From Paenibacillus sp. FSL K6-3182 (lineage in GTDB: Bacteria > Bacillota > Bacilli > Paenibacillales > Paenibacillaceae): DNA of 64,000 nt. The position numbers and the translations under genes were made by a program. How positions within the stretch are numbered: position 1 is the first letter of the stretch; the number at the start of each line of letters is the position of its first letter. The stretch covers positions 2,909,501 to 2,973,500 of the forward strand of contig NZ_CP150265.1 of assembly GCF_037976325.1 (NCBI RefSeq), written 5' to 3'. Positions 8,312 through 18,402 of this stretch are shown here, one piece after another. The notes beneath the pieces are model-generated. The model had not been told where the DNA came from. It saw only the letters and a list, made by a program, of their open reading frames with translations, and made no database searches.

Positions 8312-8794
8312 ATGTCAGCTATGAGAGATGGGAATAAGCGCTTGTATCGGCAGGATGCCAGAAAGCTAGTTATTGCTGGTATTGCGGCTGGTGCTGTGAG
8401 TGGAATCGTGTTAGGCTTTACGATGAAGCTGCTTGAGCACCTTACCGGATCAGCGGTATATGTATTGCTTCTTAATATTGATTTCATAGAATGGCTGCCT
8501 TATAAACGAACGGAGACGCTTGAATTTATCCTTCATATGGTTGTTGCACTTCCACTAGGTATTATTTATTTATCCCTGTTGTCGCTTTGGAGAGCTCCGA
8601 TAGGACTAAGCCTTGGCATGAGTATAGCAGTCGCATGCTGTACGTGGATTCCACTTACACAGCTCTCAGAGCGTACTCCAGCGACTAGCGATGTACAAGC
8701 ACTGATTTGGTGGTTGCTTGGTCATCTCTTATATGGCGCTGTACTATCGTTGTTTGGCGTGACATGGATTAAGAAAGGAATGTTGGAAAAATGA
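8312..8794 (+). CDS. conserved membrane protein of unknown function
   Basis: The start at ATG 8312 is preferred because AGAGG precedes it; an upstream in-frame ATG at 8282 has no good ribosome site. The 160-aa product has a basic N-terminus and four hydrophobic segments (near VIAGIAAGAVSGIVLG, FILHMVVALPLGIIYL, GLSLGMSIAVACCTW and LLGHLLYGAVLSLFGV). It resembles small YqhR/YagU-type membrane proteins, but I cannot name a function. Its stop overlaps the next start (ATGA), so it is translationally coupled to the PhzF-family gene. Confidence 0.65.
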   Translation: MSAMRDGNKRLYRQDARKLVIAGIAAGAVSGIVLGFTMKLLEHLTGSAVYVLLLNIDFIEWLPYKRTETLEFILHMVVALPLGIIYLSLLSLWRAPIGLSLGMSIAVACCTWIPLTQLSERTPATSDVQALIWWLLGHLLYGAVLSLFGVTWIKKGMLEK

Positions 8795-9582
8795 ATTATC
8801 CGTTATATATTGTAGATGCATTTACGAATGAAAAATTCAAAGGCAATCCTGCCGCCGTTTGCATTGTAGACGAGCCTCAGTCTGAACGCTGGATGCAGCA
8901 GGTGGCAGCGGAAATGAATCTCTCAGAGACGGCATTTATTGAGCAGGGAGCAGAGCATTATGAGTTAAGATGGTTCACACCGATTGCTGAGATTGATTTA
9001 TGTGGACATGCTACGCTTGCTACAGCACATATATTATGGGAGACAGGAAGACTGCCACAGCACGAAACGGCACGATTTATGACGAAAAGCGGGTTATTGA
9101 CCGCTGTGCATAAAGGGGACTGGATGGAGATGAATTTCCCTTCCGAGCCGCCGGAAGCAGCTGTTGCACCTGAGGAGCTCATTCAGGGTCTAGGTCTCAT
9201 TCCGAGATATGTTGGCCGCAATCGAATGGACTACTTTGTTGAGGTAGACAGTGAGGATACACTTCGTACGCTGCGGCCTGACTTTGTGATGCTTGCCCGT
9301 CTGAGCGCTCGAGGAATTATCATTACAAGCCGTTCAACAGATGCTGCGTATGACTTTGTATCTCGGGCATTTTTTCCTGGTACAGGGATCGATGAAGACC
9401 CTGTAACGGGCTCGGCCCACTGCGCGCTCGCGCCATATTGGGCGAAGAGGCTCCGCAAGCAGGAGTTAACTGGCTATCAGGCATCGGAGCGCGGAGGGAT
9501 AGTGAAGGTAAGACCGGAAGGCGAGCGAGTGTATTTGCAAGGACAAGCAGTGACCATTCTCAGAGGACAATTGGAGGGTTAA
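8791..9582 (+). CDS. PhzF-family isomerase/epimerase-like enzyme
   Basis: This 263-aa protein has the two-lobed PhzF fold of diaminopimelate-epimerase-like enzymes. It shows VDAFTNEKFKGNPAAV at the N-terminus, the acid/base Glu in LSETAFI (E46), the second half-site DLCGHATLATAH, and EDPVTGSAHCALAPYW near residue 210. Family members catalyse isomerisations, but the substrate here is unknown. It overlaps the upstream membrane-protein gene by 4 nt and lies 4 nt before the DUF2164 gene, forming a three-gene operon. Confidence 0.88.
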   Translation: MNYPLYIVDAFTNEKFKGNPAAVCIVDEPQSERWMQQVAAEMNLSETAFIEQGAEHYELRWFTPIAEIDLCGHATLATAHILWETGRLPQHETARFMTKSGLLTAVHKGDWMEMNFPSEPPEAAVAPEELIQGLGLIPRYVGRNRMDYFVEVDSEDTLRTLRPDFVMLARLSARGIIITSRSTDAAYDFVSRAFFPGTGIDEDPVTGSAHCALAPYWAKRLRKQELTGYQASERGGIVKVRPEGERVYLQGQAVTILRGQLEG

Positions 9583-9586
9583 TAAT

Positions 9587-9841
9587 ATGTTAATGTTGAA
9601 GTTGCCAAAAGAGCAGAAGGAGCAGTTGATTGCTAGCATTCAGCAGTATTTTGAGCTGGAGCGTTCGGAGACGCTTGGATCGATTGCGGCGGAGCAGCTG
9701 CTTGATTTTATGATACAAGCGGTTGGGCCACATATTTATAATCATGCGATTAAAGATGCTCGCCAAACGGTGCTTGAGCGGATGCAAACGCTGGAAGACG
9801 AGCTTTATTCATTAGAGAAGCCAACTGCGGCAAAGCGATAA
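9587..9841 (+). CDS. DUF2164 family protein
   Basis: This is an 84-aa, mostly helical protein with the DUF2164 pattern: a KLPKEQKEQLIASIQQYF opening, then LERSETLGSIAAEQLLDF and a C-terminal charged helix. The ribosome site GGAGGG overlaps the end of the PhzF-family gene. No biochemical role is established for the family. Confidence 0.8.
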   Translation: MLMLKLPKEQKEQLIASIQQYFELERSETLGSIAAEQLLDFMIQAVGPHIYNHAIKDARQTVLERMQTLEDELYSLEKPTAAKR

Positions 9842-9950
9842 CGATAGGGCTTGGCAGCTGTTAGGTACAGCGAGAAGGCAGGACAGCTATTGAAAATTGT
9901 AATCATATGACGAATATTGAGTACTTACGCTTTTCTCAGAAGCAAACAAA

Positions 9951-9999
9951 AAAAAGGCACTGACCATCAAGGCTTTAAGCCGTATGATCAGTGCCTTTT
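9951..9999. terminator. bidirectional terminator
   Basis: GGCACTGA and TCAGTGCC arms with A-rich and T-rich flanks form a hairpin between two convergent genes (DUF2164 and the diguanylate cyclase). It can serve both strands. Confidence 0.85.
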
Positions 10000-10005
10000 C
10001 ATTGT

Positions 10006-11178
10006 TTATGCTTTTGATTTTTTGGAAGCAACTGATGATTTGAATGGGGTTACTTTATTTTTGCCTGTCGTTTTGGAATAGTACATCGCTTCGTCAGCCT
10101 GCTTAATCATTTCTTGAACAGCCTTGCTTTCTTTGGAGGTGCTGAAGCCGACACTTATTGTAACCATCGTTTCCTGCTCGACTCTGCGCCGAATGGATTC
10201 AGCTACAATTTCAGGTTTTACGCGCTCCGTGCTAATGCAGCTTAGCAGCTCTTCTCCGCCATAACGGCCCGCTGATCCGATGCCGCTCGATTCTTCCTTA
10301 ATAATCTCGGAAACCTGCTTCAGTACGCCATCGGCTTTATGGTGGCCATGGGTATCATTCAATTTCTTAAAGTTGTCGATATCGCAAAAAATAATAGCCA
10401 TCGGCTTGTTGCTCTGGAGCAGCTGCTCCGCCTTCGAAGAGAAATGGCGCCGATTATACAATCCAGTCAAGCCATCCATAATAGACGATTGATAGGTAAA
10501 CATCAACCTCTCGATTACCCACTCGAACAAGAGGATAAACAATAGGGTATAATACACAATTGGCAGCAGCTGGCTAATCGTCAGCAACCAAGTCAATGAG
10601 CCATGAAATACATAGGCATTCGACAGCCTAGCAAGCTCGCTTGCAAAAAACACGATTAAGCTCGCATAATACTTGGAGCTCATGTGGGCGCTTCTTGTAT
10701 CAAGCATAATCATGAAAATAACGATTAAACCATAGAAATCGAGTGCCGGGTATGTAAAAGCTTGGGCATGAACGACCGTGTCCATCGAATTGGGCATAAT
10801 CGCAAATTGTATGCCTGCAATAACGAATGTCATCATACTCATAATGATAAAGGGAATGACTTTAAGCTGTGCCGTTCGATGAGTATATAATTTCATGAAA
10901 ACAAAGTTTATAATAATAAAAGATAGGATTTGAAGTATGGTAAAGGCTAAATGTAGAAATGGTGATAATGACCAGCCTGGATAAGCGAGCACGACGAGCA
11001 GGCATTGCTTAATAATAATGATTGGGATGGCTGTAATGAGCAAGCGATAAATTCGTTTGTTGCGGTAGCTTACATAAAGCCGAACCGACATGAAGAGCAT
11101 TAAGATCAGAATGACGATGACCGCCGATGAAGAGAGCAGTTGTCCATTTGGGCCTGAAAGCCATTGTGTAAGAGTCAT
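10006..11178 (-). CDS. membrane-bound diguanylate cyclase (GGDEF)
   Basis: This 390-aa protein makes cyclic di-GMP from two GTP. About seven transmembrane helices span residues 15-225, forming a likely 7TM sensor. The GGDEF domain then starts at DGLTGLYNRRHF, with the metal-binding Asp in FCDIDNFKKLND and an active-site GGEEL at 307-311. The position of the RxxD inhibitory site reads ESSGIGSAGRYGGEE, so product inhibition through that site is probably absent. There is no EAL domain. It is monocistronic, convergent with the DUF2164 gene, and has a GGTGGG ribosome site before its ATG. Confidence 0.9.
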   Translation of the reverse strand: MTLTQWLSGPNGQLLSSSAVIVILILMLFMSVRLYVSYRNKRIYRLLITAIPIIIIKQCLLVVLAYPGWSLSPFLHLAFTILQILSFIIINFVFMKLYTHRTAQLKVIPFIIMSMMTFVIAGIQFAIMPNSMDTVVHAQAFTYPALDFYGLIVIFMIMLDTRSAHMSSKYYASLIVFFASELARLSNAYVFHGSLTWLLTISQLLPIVYYTLLFILLFEWVIERLMFTYQSSIMDGLTGLYNRRHFSSKAEQLLQSNKPMAIIFCDIDNFKKLNDTHGHHKADGVLKQVSEIIKEESSGIGSAGRYGGEELLSCISTERVKPEIVAESIRRRVEQETMVTISVGFSTSKESKAVQEMIKQADEAMYYSKTTGKNKVTPFKSSVASKKSKA

Positions 11179-11301
11179 GAGTTACCCACCGTTATCTAGT
11201 ATTAGTTTCAATAGCTTTACAGAAACATATGTTCTAATATATCATGTTTTACGGTGAACGAATAGTTGGAATACATGTTTTACGTTGAAAGGATGGGACA
11301 C

Positions 11302-12429
11302 ATGAATATTTTACAAGCGTTATTTTTTCCACCGGAGCAGCCGGGCGGAGTTTCTTCCATGATCCCGTATATTCAAGATAGATTCATTAAGTTTGGTTGG
11401 CAAATGGAATTGTTCTCTCTGCCTAAGCGAGTAAGAAGCAAAGGGCAGGAAGAAGTGACATTCGAAACCTTTGATCATACGATCTACAGCGGAAATGTAA
11501 TGGTCGATAAATATATTCAAACTTATAAAGATTACGTATGGTGGACAAAGATGCGGATCAAAAAGCCATACGATATTATACATGCGCATCATCCGATTGC
11601 TGGACTTGTCATGAAGCAGCTATTTCCAGATACTCCGCTTGCGATGACAATCCATTCCAGCTATGAACGGGAGCTTATTCTAAACGGCAAGATTAAAGAG
11701 GGCGGACCTGAACACCGATTTCTAATGAGTCTTTATGGCGAGCTGGAGGCGAAGGCGGATCAATTGCTGACCGTTTCCGAGTCCTTCCGTACCTATATCG
11801 CTCCTCATATCAAGCATCCAGAGAAAATAAAGGTTATTCCAAATGGCTTTGACGAGAAACGATTTAAACCGATATCCCATGAGAATGCGGTAACGCAGCT
11901 CATTACGGTGTGCAGGCTCGTCCCTGCCAAAGGACTTGATGTACTGCTGCGCGCATGCGCAGAGCTTAAGCAGAAGGGTCATCCGTTTGTTCTTCATATC
12001 ATTGGCGATGGACCGATTCGCGAGGAGCTTGAAGCATTAGCAGTTGAGCTTGATTTGTATGATGATATTATCTTTTACGGCTATATGCTGCATCCGGAAG
12101 AGTTTATGCCGTTTTTTGATGTATTTGTATTGCCTTCTCGCGCTGAGGCCTTCGGCTCCGTGTTCGCAGAAGCTGCTTTATGCTCGCTTGCACTTGTCGG
12201 CACGAATGTAGGAGGCATCGCCGAGCAAATCGAAGATGGCGTTAATGGATTGTTAGTACCGCCTGAAGATGCGACAGCTCTTGCTGATGCGCTGGAGAAG
12301 GTCGTAACCGATCCCACTTATCGTTATCATCTGGCAAGGTCTGGTTCAGATAAAGCCAAAAAGGTATATTCACTTCAACGAGTGATTGCACAGCTGAAAA
12401 AAGTTTATATTCATATGAAGCCGGAATAA
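11302..12429 (+). CDS. GT4-family glycosyltransferase
   Basis: I start the protein at ATG 11302 (MNILQALFFPPEQPGG), preceded by AAAGGATG; the longer frame from 11266 adds a non-family N-terminus. The 375-aa product has two Rossmann-like lobes (GT-B fold). The N-terminal lobe contains the glycine-rich PGGVSSM acceptor loop, and the C-terminal donor-binding lobe has VCRLVPAKGLDVLLRA and the E-x7-E motif in EAFGSVFAE. Such retaining enzymes use nucleotide sugars for cell-surface or lipid glycosylation. The acceptor is unknown. Confidence 0.88.
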   Translation: MNILQALFFPPEQPGGVSSMIPYIQDRFIKFGWQMELFSLPKRVRSKGQEEVTFETFDHTIYSGNVMVDKYIQTYKDYVWWTKMRIKKPYDIIHAHHPIAGLVMKQLFPDTPLAMTIHSSYERELILNGKIKEGGPEHRFLMSLYGELEAKADQLLTVSESFRTYIAPHIKHPEKIKVIPNGFDEKRFKPISHENAVTQLITVCRLVPAKGLDVLLRACAELKQKGHPFVLHIIGDGPIREELEALAVELDLYDDIIFYGYMLHPEEFMPFFDVFVLPSRAEAFGSVFAEAALCSLALVGTNVGGIAEQIEDGVNGLLVPPEDATALADALEKVVTDPTYRYHLARSGSDKAKKVYSLQRVIAQLKKVYIHMKPE

Positions 12430-12461
12430 CGGCTCATTATATCGGAATAGGCGGTTATAAA

Positions 12462-13748
12462 ATGTCGGTACCTTTTCGATTTATCCATGCAGCAGATTTG
12501 CATTTAGACAGCCCTTTCCGAGGGCTTGCGAAGGCTCCGGATCAGGTGCGAGAGGTGCTCAGCGAGTCCACCTTTGCAGCGCTGCGTCAGCTAACGCAGA
12601 CCGCCATTCGCGAGCAGGTGGATTTTATCGTGCTGGCTGGCGATTTGTTCGATGAAGCAGACCGTTCGCTCAGGGCACAGCTTATGCTCGTACGGGAGTG
12701 GCAAAAGCTGCAGGAGCATGGAATATCCGTATATGTGATCCATGGAAATCACGACCCGTTAAATGGCGAGCGAGCAGACTTAGAACTGCCGGCAAACGTG
12801 CATATATTTGGAGCGGATCAAATGGAATATCGGCCGGCTTACCGTACTAACGGTGAGCTGGCTGCATTTGTTTACGGCAGGTCATACGGAAAACGCGTCG
12901 TCTCGGAAAATATAGCTGCGGCTTATCAAATACAGCAGGAAGCGCCCTTTCATATCGCGCTGCTGCACGGAAATGTTGATGGCGATGGAACGCATGACCC
13001 GTATGCGCCATGCTCGCTGGGCGAGCTTATCGGGGGCAAGGGCTTCGATTATTGGGCGCTAGGCCATATCCATAAACGAAGGGTGCTGCATGAATACCCT
13101 CATGTCGTATACGCAGGCAACACACAAGGAAGAAATCCGCGTGAAGTAGGAGCAAAGGGCTGTTACTTGGTGGAGGTAACCGCTGCAAGAGCGGTAGAGC
13201 TGACCTTTATGCCGCTGGATGAAGTCAGGTGGCACGAGTATGACTGCTCCATCTCTGAGCTGAGTACAGAACAGGAGCTTTTGCAGCAATTGGAAGGTTT
13301 AATTGACAGAATATTAGCTGAAGCGGAAGGCCGCTCGGTTATGCTTCGACTTTGTTTGACAGGTCGCGGGCTGCTGCATCAGAAGCTCTCGGAGCCAGCG
13401 ATTGTTCGAACGCTGCTTGAGCAATTGCAGGAGGGCAGGGCGATATCGTCAGTTGAACCATGGATCTTCGTGCATGGGCTAGAGGTGAACACAGGGGCTG
13501 CGATCAACTGGGAGGAGCTGGCGTTGGAAGACAGCTTTACCGGAGAGCTCGTTCGATTTAGCGCAGCATTAACGGAGGATGAGAAGTTATGGCAGGATTT
13601 TGCCAAAAATGCTGTGAGCCCGGCAGCAGGGCATGCGAAGCTTGGCAGACTTATGTTTAACCAATGGGACGAGCCTCCCGAGCGCTGGCTAGAGCAAGCG
13701 CGCGAGCTGACGCTTGGCTTGCTTCATGATCATGAACGTGGCGGATGA
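12462..13748 (+). CDS. YhaO-like DNA repair exonuclease (SbcD/Mre11 type)
   Basis: This 428-aa calcineurin-like phosphoesterase has all Mre11-type metal motifs near its N-terminus: HAADLHLDS, LAGDLFDEADR and HGNHDPL, then LLHGNVDG and GHIHKRR. It matches the YhaO branch, the nuclease partner of a YhaN-type SMC-like ATPase, which is the next gene. The pair would act in double-strand break processing. The gap to the partner is about 55 bp with no terminator. Confidence 0.88.
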   Translation: MSVPFRFIHAADLHLDSPFRGLAKAPDQVREVLSESTFAALRQLTQTAIREQVDFIVLAGDLFDEADRSLRAQLMLVREWQKLQEHGISVYVIHGNHDPLNGERADLELPANVHIFGADQMEYRPAYRTNGELAAFVYGRSYGKRVVSENIAAAYQIQQEAPFHIALLHGNVDGDGTHDPYAPCSLGELIGGKGFDYWALGHIHKRRVLHEYPHVVYAGNTQGRNPREVGAKGCYLVEVTAARAVELTFMPLDEVRWHEYDCSISELSTEQELLQQLEGLIDRILAEAEGRSVMLRLCLTGRGLLHQKLSEPAIVRTLLEQLQEGRAISSVEPWIFVHGLEVNTGAAINWEELALEDSFTGELVRFSAALTEDEKLWQDFAKNAVSPAAGHAKLGRLMFNQWDEPPERWLEQARELTLGLLHDHERGG

Positions 13749-13803
13749 TGATAGGGCGAGTACAGCTTGTATCTGCAAAAGCCTATAGGAGATGACAGGT
13801 AGC

Positions 13804-16800
13804 ATGAAGCTTTTGAAGGCTGAAATTGACGGTTTCGGACAGCTATATAGGAAGCAAATACCGCTCGATGCGGCGGTCATTATCGTATATGGCCCAAATG
13901 AAGCGGGAAAAAGCACGATGTTCGGCTTTATCCGATCGATGCTTTTTGGTTTTGCCAAACGCGGACAGTTGAATGAGCGGCAAGAACCGGTGAATGGCGG
14001 CAAGCATGGCGGTCGGATGTTTTTTCAAAGTGCAGAAGATGAAGCATACGTTGTTGAGCGGTATGCGGCTGACGGATTAGGCAAGCTTAAGCTGCGCGCT
14101 CTAAGCTATGCAGCTGGCAATGACGAATTGTTAAATGATCCTTTCATTAGCGTCATTGCTGCAGCAGATAAATCTCTCGAAGAAGCAGCACTCACACAAA
14201 CGGAATGGGAACGGCAGTTTTTAGGAGGCATTAGTGAAAAATTGTATCGACAGTTGTTCGCTATTACGCTGACTGAACTGCAAGAAATCGGTGCGTTGTC
14301 GGGAGAAGAGCTTGGACAATATTTGTATCATGCAGGGTGGGACAACGGAAAATCGATAGCAGCAGCTGAGAAACGTTTAGCACAGGAGATGGACCTTCTC
14401 TTTAAGCCTCGCGGAGCTAATCAACAAATTAATCAACATTTGAAAACGCTTGAGCAAATAGATGCTCAGCTTCGGAAGCGCGCAGATGCCATTGTCTCCT
14501 ATAATCAGTTGACGCAGCAGACGGGCCAGCTGGATGCATCCTTGCAACAGCTGGAATTGGAGCTGCCAGCAAAAGAAGCAAGGCAAATGCTGCTTCATAA
14601 AGCTTGCACGACTAGGCCATTGTGGATTCGCAAGCAGCAGCTGATGATTGAGCGCGAGCAAGTCGCTTACGCTGCAGAGCTCTCGCTGCATGCGGAGAAG
14701 GAATGGGACGAGCTGCAAAGACAAAGAGCTGAGCTGCGCGAAGAAGCTGAGAAGCAAAGGCAGAAAGCGCTGCTGCTGGAGCTGCAGCTTGAAGCAATAA
14801 GTTATGATGAGCAGTTTCTCCGTATTGGAGATGAGACGGAAGCTCTGCTTCAGGCAGCTGAGAGTATGCGCCAGCTGAAGCAGGACAGCATAGAGCTGGA
14901 ATCAGAGCTGCGCGAGCATGATGAGATGATTGCGAGGCTCGTTACCAGCATCGCGCCGGAATGGACAGAGCGTCAGCTGAGGGAGCTTCACGTTACGATA
15001 GCCGATCGTGACTTTGTGCGCAGCGCCAGGCAGCAGGAGCTGGAGCACGGGCGAGGAGAGGAGCGATTCGCGGCTGAGCTTGAGACGCTAAAGCAGCAGG
15101 AGCAGGAAGCGTCTATCGCTTTGGAGGAGGCGAGGTCTGCCGCCGCACGGGAGAAAGAGCGCAACGAGCAGGAGGGCGGCACCGGATTTGAGGTGCTGCC
15201 GCGAACGCGAGATGCGCTGAAAGGGGCGTGGAACGCCCTCGATAGCGCGCTGCGCGAGTGGGAGCTCGAGCGGGCGCGCTCTGCCGGAGCCGCTGCAGCC
15301 GCAAGCGATAGCGAGTCGGCTGGCCGCGGCGCGGCAGCTTCGGGCCGAGGCGGAGCCGGCCCTTGGTGGACTGCGGCGGCAGGAGCGGGCGGAGCCGCGC
15401 TGGCGCTTGGAGCAGCCGCGCTTGGCGGAGCAGGGCGCGGTGCAGGTATTGCTGCGCTGGCGCTAGCGGGAGCGGCGCTTGCGTTTGTTGTTGTGGCGCT
15501 GCTGCGGAGTCGCGGTACTGGGGCTGCTGCTGCAGGCGAGAGCAGCGATCAGCTGCGTGGACGCGGACTTTCGCGAGGGCGCGGCGGAGCAGCTGCTCTT
15601 ACTGGCACGGAACTTAATGAACGAGAAAAACGAGTGCATCAAGCTTTAGAGATGATTGTACATCATCCGCAAGAGGCAGCGGCTACCCTGCTTGCGGCAA
15701 AGCATTACAGCTCGCCAGAGCATCTGCTCGCTGCGGAACAAGCGCGCACACAGCTGCGCGCTGCAGTCGAAGCCCGTCTCGAGGCGCTGCAGCGCAGCGA
15801 GCGCCTCATCGACCATAGCAGCGAGCTCGCCCGCCGCCTAGAGCGGCTGCGCGCGCACGCTGCAGGACGCAGCGAGGCTGCCGCCGCTGCTGCACAAGCA
15901 AGGCAAGCCATCGCCCATCAGTGGGCTGACTGGCTTGCAGCTCGCTCACTGCCGGCGGGAATGTCGCCGGCCGCTGCACTCGAAGCATTCGAGCTTGCCG
16001 AGCAAGCTTTGCAGCGGCTGCAGCATTATGACCGGCTGTCGGCGAAGCAAGCCGCCGCAGGCAAACAGCTGGCTGCTTTCGCTGCGCAAGCAGTTGAACT
16101 GTGCGGGCATTTCAAGGAAGCTGCCGCAGCGGCGGCTGCTGACCCAGCCCTCGCGCTGCGCCTGCTGCATGCCGAAATTCGCCGCCATGCTGCAGCCAAA
16201 CAAGAAGCTCGCGCTATTATTACGCGCCGCGATGAGCTGCGCATGGCGCAGCAGGCTGCTGAATCCCGGCAGCTTGAGCTAGAGAGCCAAGTGTTGAAAG
16301 CAGTGGAAGCGGCTGGTCTCTCAAGTGAACCCCAATATGAGCTTGCTATTTCGCATCATAGAATATGGACGGCGCTTGAGCTTGAGTTGTCGAAGCTTGC
16401 GTTGGAAATAACGGCTGGCATGTCAGCGGAGAGAATTTCCGAGCTCGAGCATTTGTTTGGCAGCTATGATGAAGAGCAGCTGCAGCAGCTGCATTTGGAG
16501 TCGCAGACGGAGCTGAAAGAGCTGGAGCGGCAAAAGCAGGAGCAGCTTGAAAAGCGGGGGAGAGTGCGGCAGTCGCTAGACCATCTCCTGCAGGAAGAGG
16601 AGCATCAAAGGCTGCTTTCTGATAAAGCGATGACGGTTGCCCAGATCGAGAAGGATGCAGAGCGGTATGCGGTCCTTTCTATTAGTGCAGCATTAATTAG
16701 CCGAACTAAACGTGTTTATGAAGAAGAGCGTCAGCCTATCGTGCTTCGCAATGCGTCGCGCTTTATGATGGAGCTGACAGGTGGCAAATATATTCGGGTA

Positions 16801-17124
16801 CTTACAACGCCAGGCGAACCGGGAATCAGGCTGGAAACAGCGGAGCACCGTCTCATCGACAGCGGAATGTTAAGCAGAGGAGCCGCGGAGCAGGTTTATT
16901 TGGCGATGCGCCTTGCTTTGGCGGAGGAAGCAACAAGTGGAGCGAAGCTTCCTCTTATGCTGGATGATGTGTTTGTTAATTTCGACAAAGGCAGGCTGCA
17001 TGCAGTAACCAAGCTGCTCGCATCATTATCGAGTGAAAGGCAAATTATAGTTATGACTTGTCATGAGCATGTTCGAGACGCAATGCTTGAGCATTGCGAG
17101 GGTGCGTTACTCGTACAAATATGA
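13804..17124 (+). CDS. YhaN-like SMC/Rad50-type AAA ATPase
   Basis: The start at ATG 13804 (MKLLKAEIDGFG) fits the family opening; an in-frame ATG at 13792 directly abuts the AGGAG. The 1106-aa protein has Walker A GPNEAGKST at about residues 33-41, long heptad coiled coils, and a C-terminal half with signature-like SRGAAEQVYLAMRLAL and Walker B LPLMLDDVFVNFD. A central hydrophobic Ala/Gly-rich segment (encoded near 15360-15510) may be a membrane hairpin, as known for YhaN proteins. The coding region from about 15180 to 16250 is strikingly GC-rich and Ala-rich compared with both ends. It partners the YhaO-like nuclease. Confidence 0.87.
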   Translation: MKLLKAEIDGFGQLYRKQIPLDAAVIIVYGPNEAGKSTMFGFIRSMLFGFAKRGQLNERQEPVNGGKHGGRMFFQSAEDEAYVVERYAADGLGKLKLRALSYAAGNDELLNDPFISVIAAADKSLEEAALTQTEWERQFLGGISEKLYRQLFAITLTELQEIGALSGEELGQYLYHAGWDNGKSIAAAEKRLAQEMDLLFKPRGANQQINQHLKTLEQIDAQLRKRADAIVSYNQLTQQTGQLDASLQQLELELPAKEARQMLLHKACTTRPLWIRKQQLMIEREQVAYAAELSLHAEKEWDELQRQRAELREEAEKQRQKALLLELQLEAISYDEQFLRIGDETEALLQAAESMRQLKQDSIELESELREHDEMIARLVTSIAPEWTERQLRELHVTIADRDFVRSARQQELEHGRGEERFAAELETLKQQEQEASIALEEARSAAAREKERNEQEGGTGFEVLPRTRDALKGAWNALDSALREWELERARSAGAAAAASDSESAGRGAAASGRGGAGPWWTAAAGAGGAALALGAAALGGAGRGAGIAALALAGAALAFVVVALLRSRGTGAAAAGESSDQLRGRGLSRGRGGAAALTGTELNEREKRVHQALEMIVHHPQEAAATLLAAKHYSSPEHLLAAEQARTQLRAAVEARLEALQRSERLIDHSSELARRLERLRAHAAGRSEAAAAAAQARQAIAHQWADWLAARSLPAGMSPAAALEAFELAEQALQRLQHYDRLSAKQAAAGKQLAAFAAQAVELCGHFKEAAAAAAADPALALRLLHAEIRRHAAAKQEARAIITRRDELRMAQQAAESRQLELESQVLKAVEAAGLSSEPQYELAISHHRIWTALELELSKLALEITAGMSAERISELEHLFGSYDEEQLQQLHLESQTELKELERQKQEQLEKRGRVRQSLDHLLQEEEHQRLLSDKAMTVAQIEKDAERYAVLSISAALISRTKRVYEEERQPIVLRNASRFMMELTGGKYIRVLTTPGEPGIRLETAEHRLIDSGMLSRGAAEQVYLAMRLALAEEATSGAKLPLMLDDVFVNFDKGRLHAVTKLLASLSSERQIIVMTCHEHVRDAMLEHCEGALLVQI

Positions 17125-17148
17125 TGATTTATAGCAGCCAGCTGCTCT

Positions 17149-18189
17149 CTAATGAGTAATAACACGTTTGCGGATAATTAAGATGAGCCAGCCCAAGCTG
17201 ACCAAGCCGAATAACGGATAAAGAGTGGACAGCAGCGGACCAAATCCGATTTGGCTGGCGACATAACATATCGCGAGGATAAGTAGAACAATCAAGCTCC
17301 GAGCCCATTTCAAACGCTCATGAAGCTGAAGGGTGAGGCCGTAAATGTCTGCAATGAGTGTCGTGAAGATTTCAGCGAAAATAATGAAAACGTAAATAAA
17401 CTGTACACTAGGCCCTAGCTGCCTAGCAATCCCGCCCATCGGAATTGCGAATTGTTGAATGCCTGGCATATGAACAGAAAGCGCGATGTGACCAGCCAGC
17501 AGCATGAATCCGATACCGATTCCTCCGACCCATGAGCCAGCAATAATGACCTTGCGGTCACGAATTTCTGCTCCCAGCGGTACAAGCACAGCTTGCGACA
17601 TCGAGAGGTTGAAGGCGGTATATAAAAAAGGTGAAGCCCAAGCGGCCCAGATGGAATGGTCGCTTGATAAAGTAATGAACTTGTCTGCACCTGGCGTTTG
17701 AAATGTATTGATTATGATGAGTACAGTGAACAGAAGCATAACAGGGACGACGATCGCATTGACCGTCAGAATAGCATTCATTCCTTTGCGCAGCAAAAAA
17801 TAACAAGCGGCAATCGTAATAAGCAGACCTGATTGATAAGAAATATTCCAATGCTCATAAAAGATAGTGCCGGCACCTGCGAGCATAACAGCGGTTACGC
17901 CAAGGAGTACGACTAACATGAAGTGGCTGATAAGTCGTCCATATTTGTCGCCGAACAATGCTTTATTTAAGTCTTCGTACGACTTTGCTCTAATTTCACT
18001 TGCAATGAGCATCATCTTGGTGCCTAGCCAAATGAACAAAACGGTAGATATTACAATCGTGACCGTACCCCAGTAACCAAAGCGGGTAAAAAACTGAAGT
18101 ATTTCTTGGCCGGTGGCAAAACCGGCCCCCACGATTGTCCCCATGTAAGTTGAAGCGATTTGTAATACTTTTCCAGTACGTTTCCACAT
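17149..18189 (-). CDS. YkvI-family membrane protein (APC-superfamily-like)
   Basis: This 346-aa polytopic protein has about ten membrane helices. The N-terminal STYMGTIVGAGFATGQEI, with its unwound-helix glycine motif, is characteristic of YkvI proteins, which are distant relatives of amino-acid transporters and spore germinant permeases. Its substrate is unknown. GGAGG precedes the ATG. It is convergent with the YhaN-like gene; only about 24 bp separate them, holding a short AGCAGC/GCTGCT repeat. Confidence 0.8.
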   Translation of the reverse strand: MWKRTGKVLQIASTYMGTIVGAGFATGQEILQFFTRFGYWGTVTIVISTVLFIWLGTKMMLIASEIRAKSYEDLNKALFGDKYGRLISHFMLVVLLGVTAVMLAGAGTIFYEHWNISYQSGLLITIAACYFLLRKGMNAILTVNAIVVPVMLLFTVLIIINTFQTPGADKFITLSSDHSIWAAWASPFLYTAFNLSMSQAVLVPLGAEIRDRKVIIAGSWVGGIGIGFMLLAGHIALSVHMPGIQQFAIPMGGIARQLGPSVQFIYVFIIFAEIFTTLIADIYGLTLQLHERLKWARSLIVLLILAICYVASQIGFGPLLSTLYPLFGLVSLGWLILIIRKRVITH

Positions 18190-18402
18190 CGTCTACCGTC
18201 CTCCGTTCGAAAACCCTCTATAATTAGAAGGTATGTCCAAACGAGGACAGGCATGACTTTTTTCAAAATATTACGATTTTCTACGGGATATTTAGAAGCA
18301 GAGAGGGCCTTCATTCTAGTAGCGGCGGTAGTGCTGTGGTATATTTCCTTCAATGGCAGCCTTGGTTTGCTCTATACATTAGTTTCGCATGCTAAATTCT
18401 GT

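Noticed and set aside
15113..16282. Several open frames inside the YhaN-like gene
   Set aside because: They result from GC-rich Ala codons, which lack stops in all frames; none has a ribosome site.
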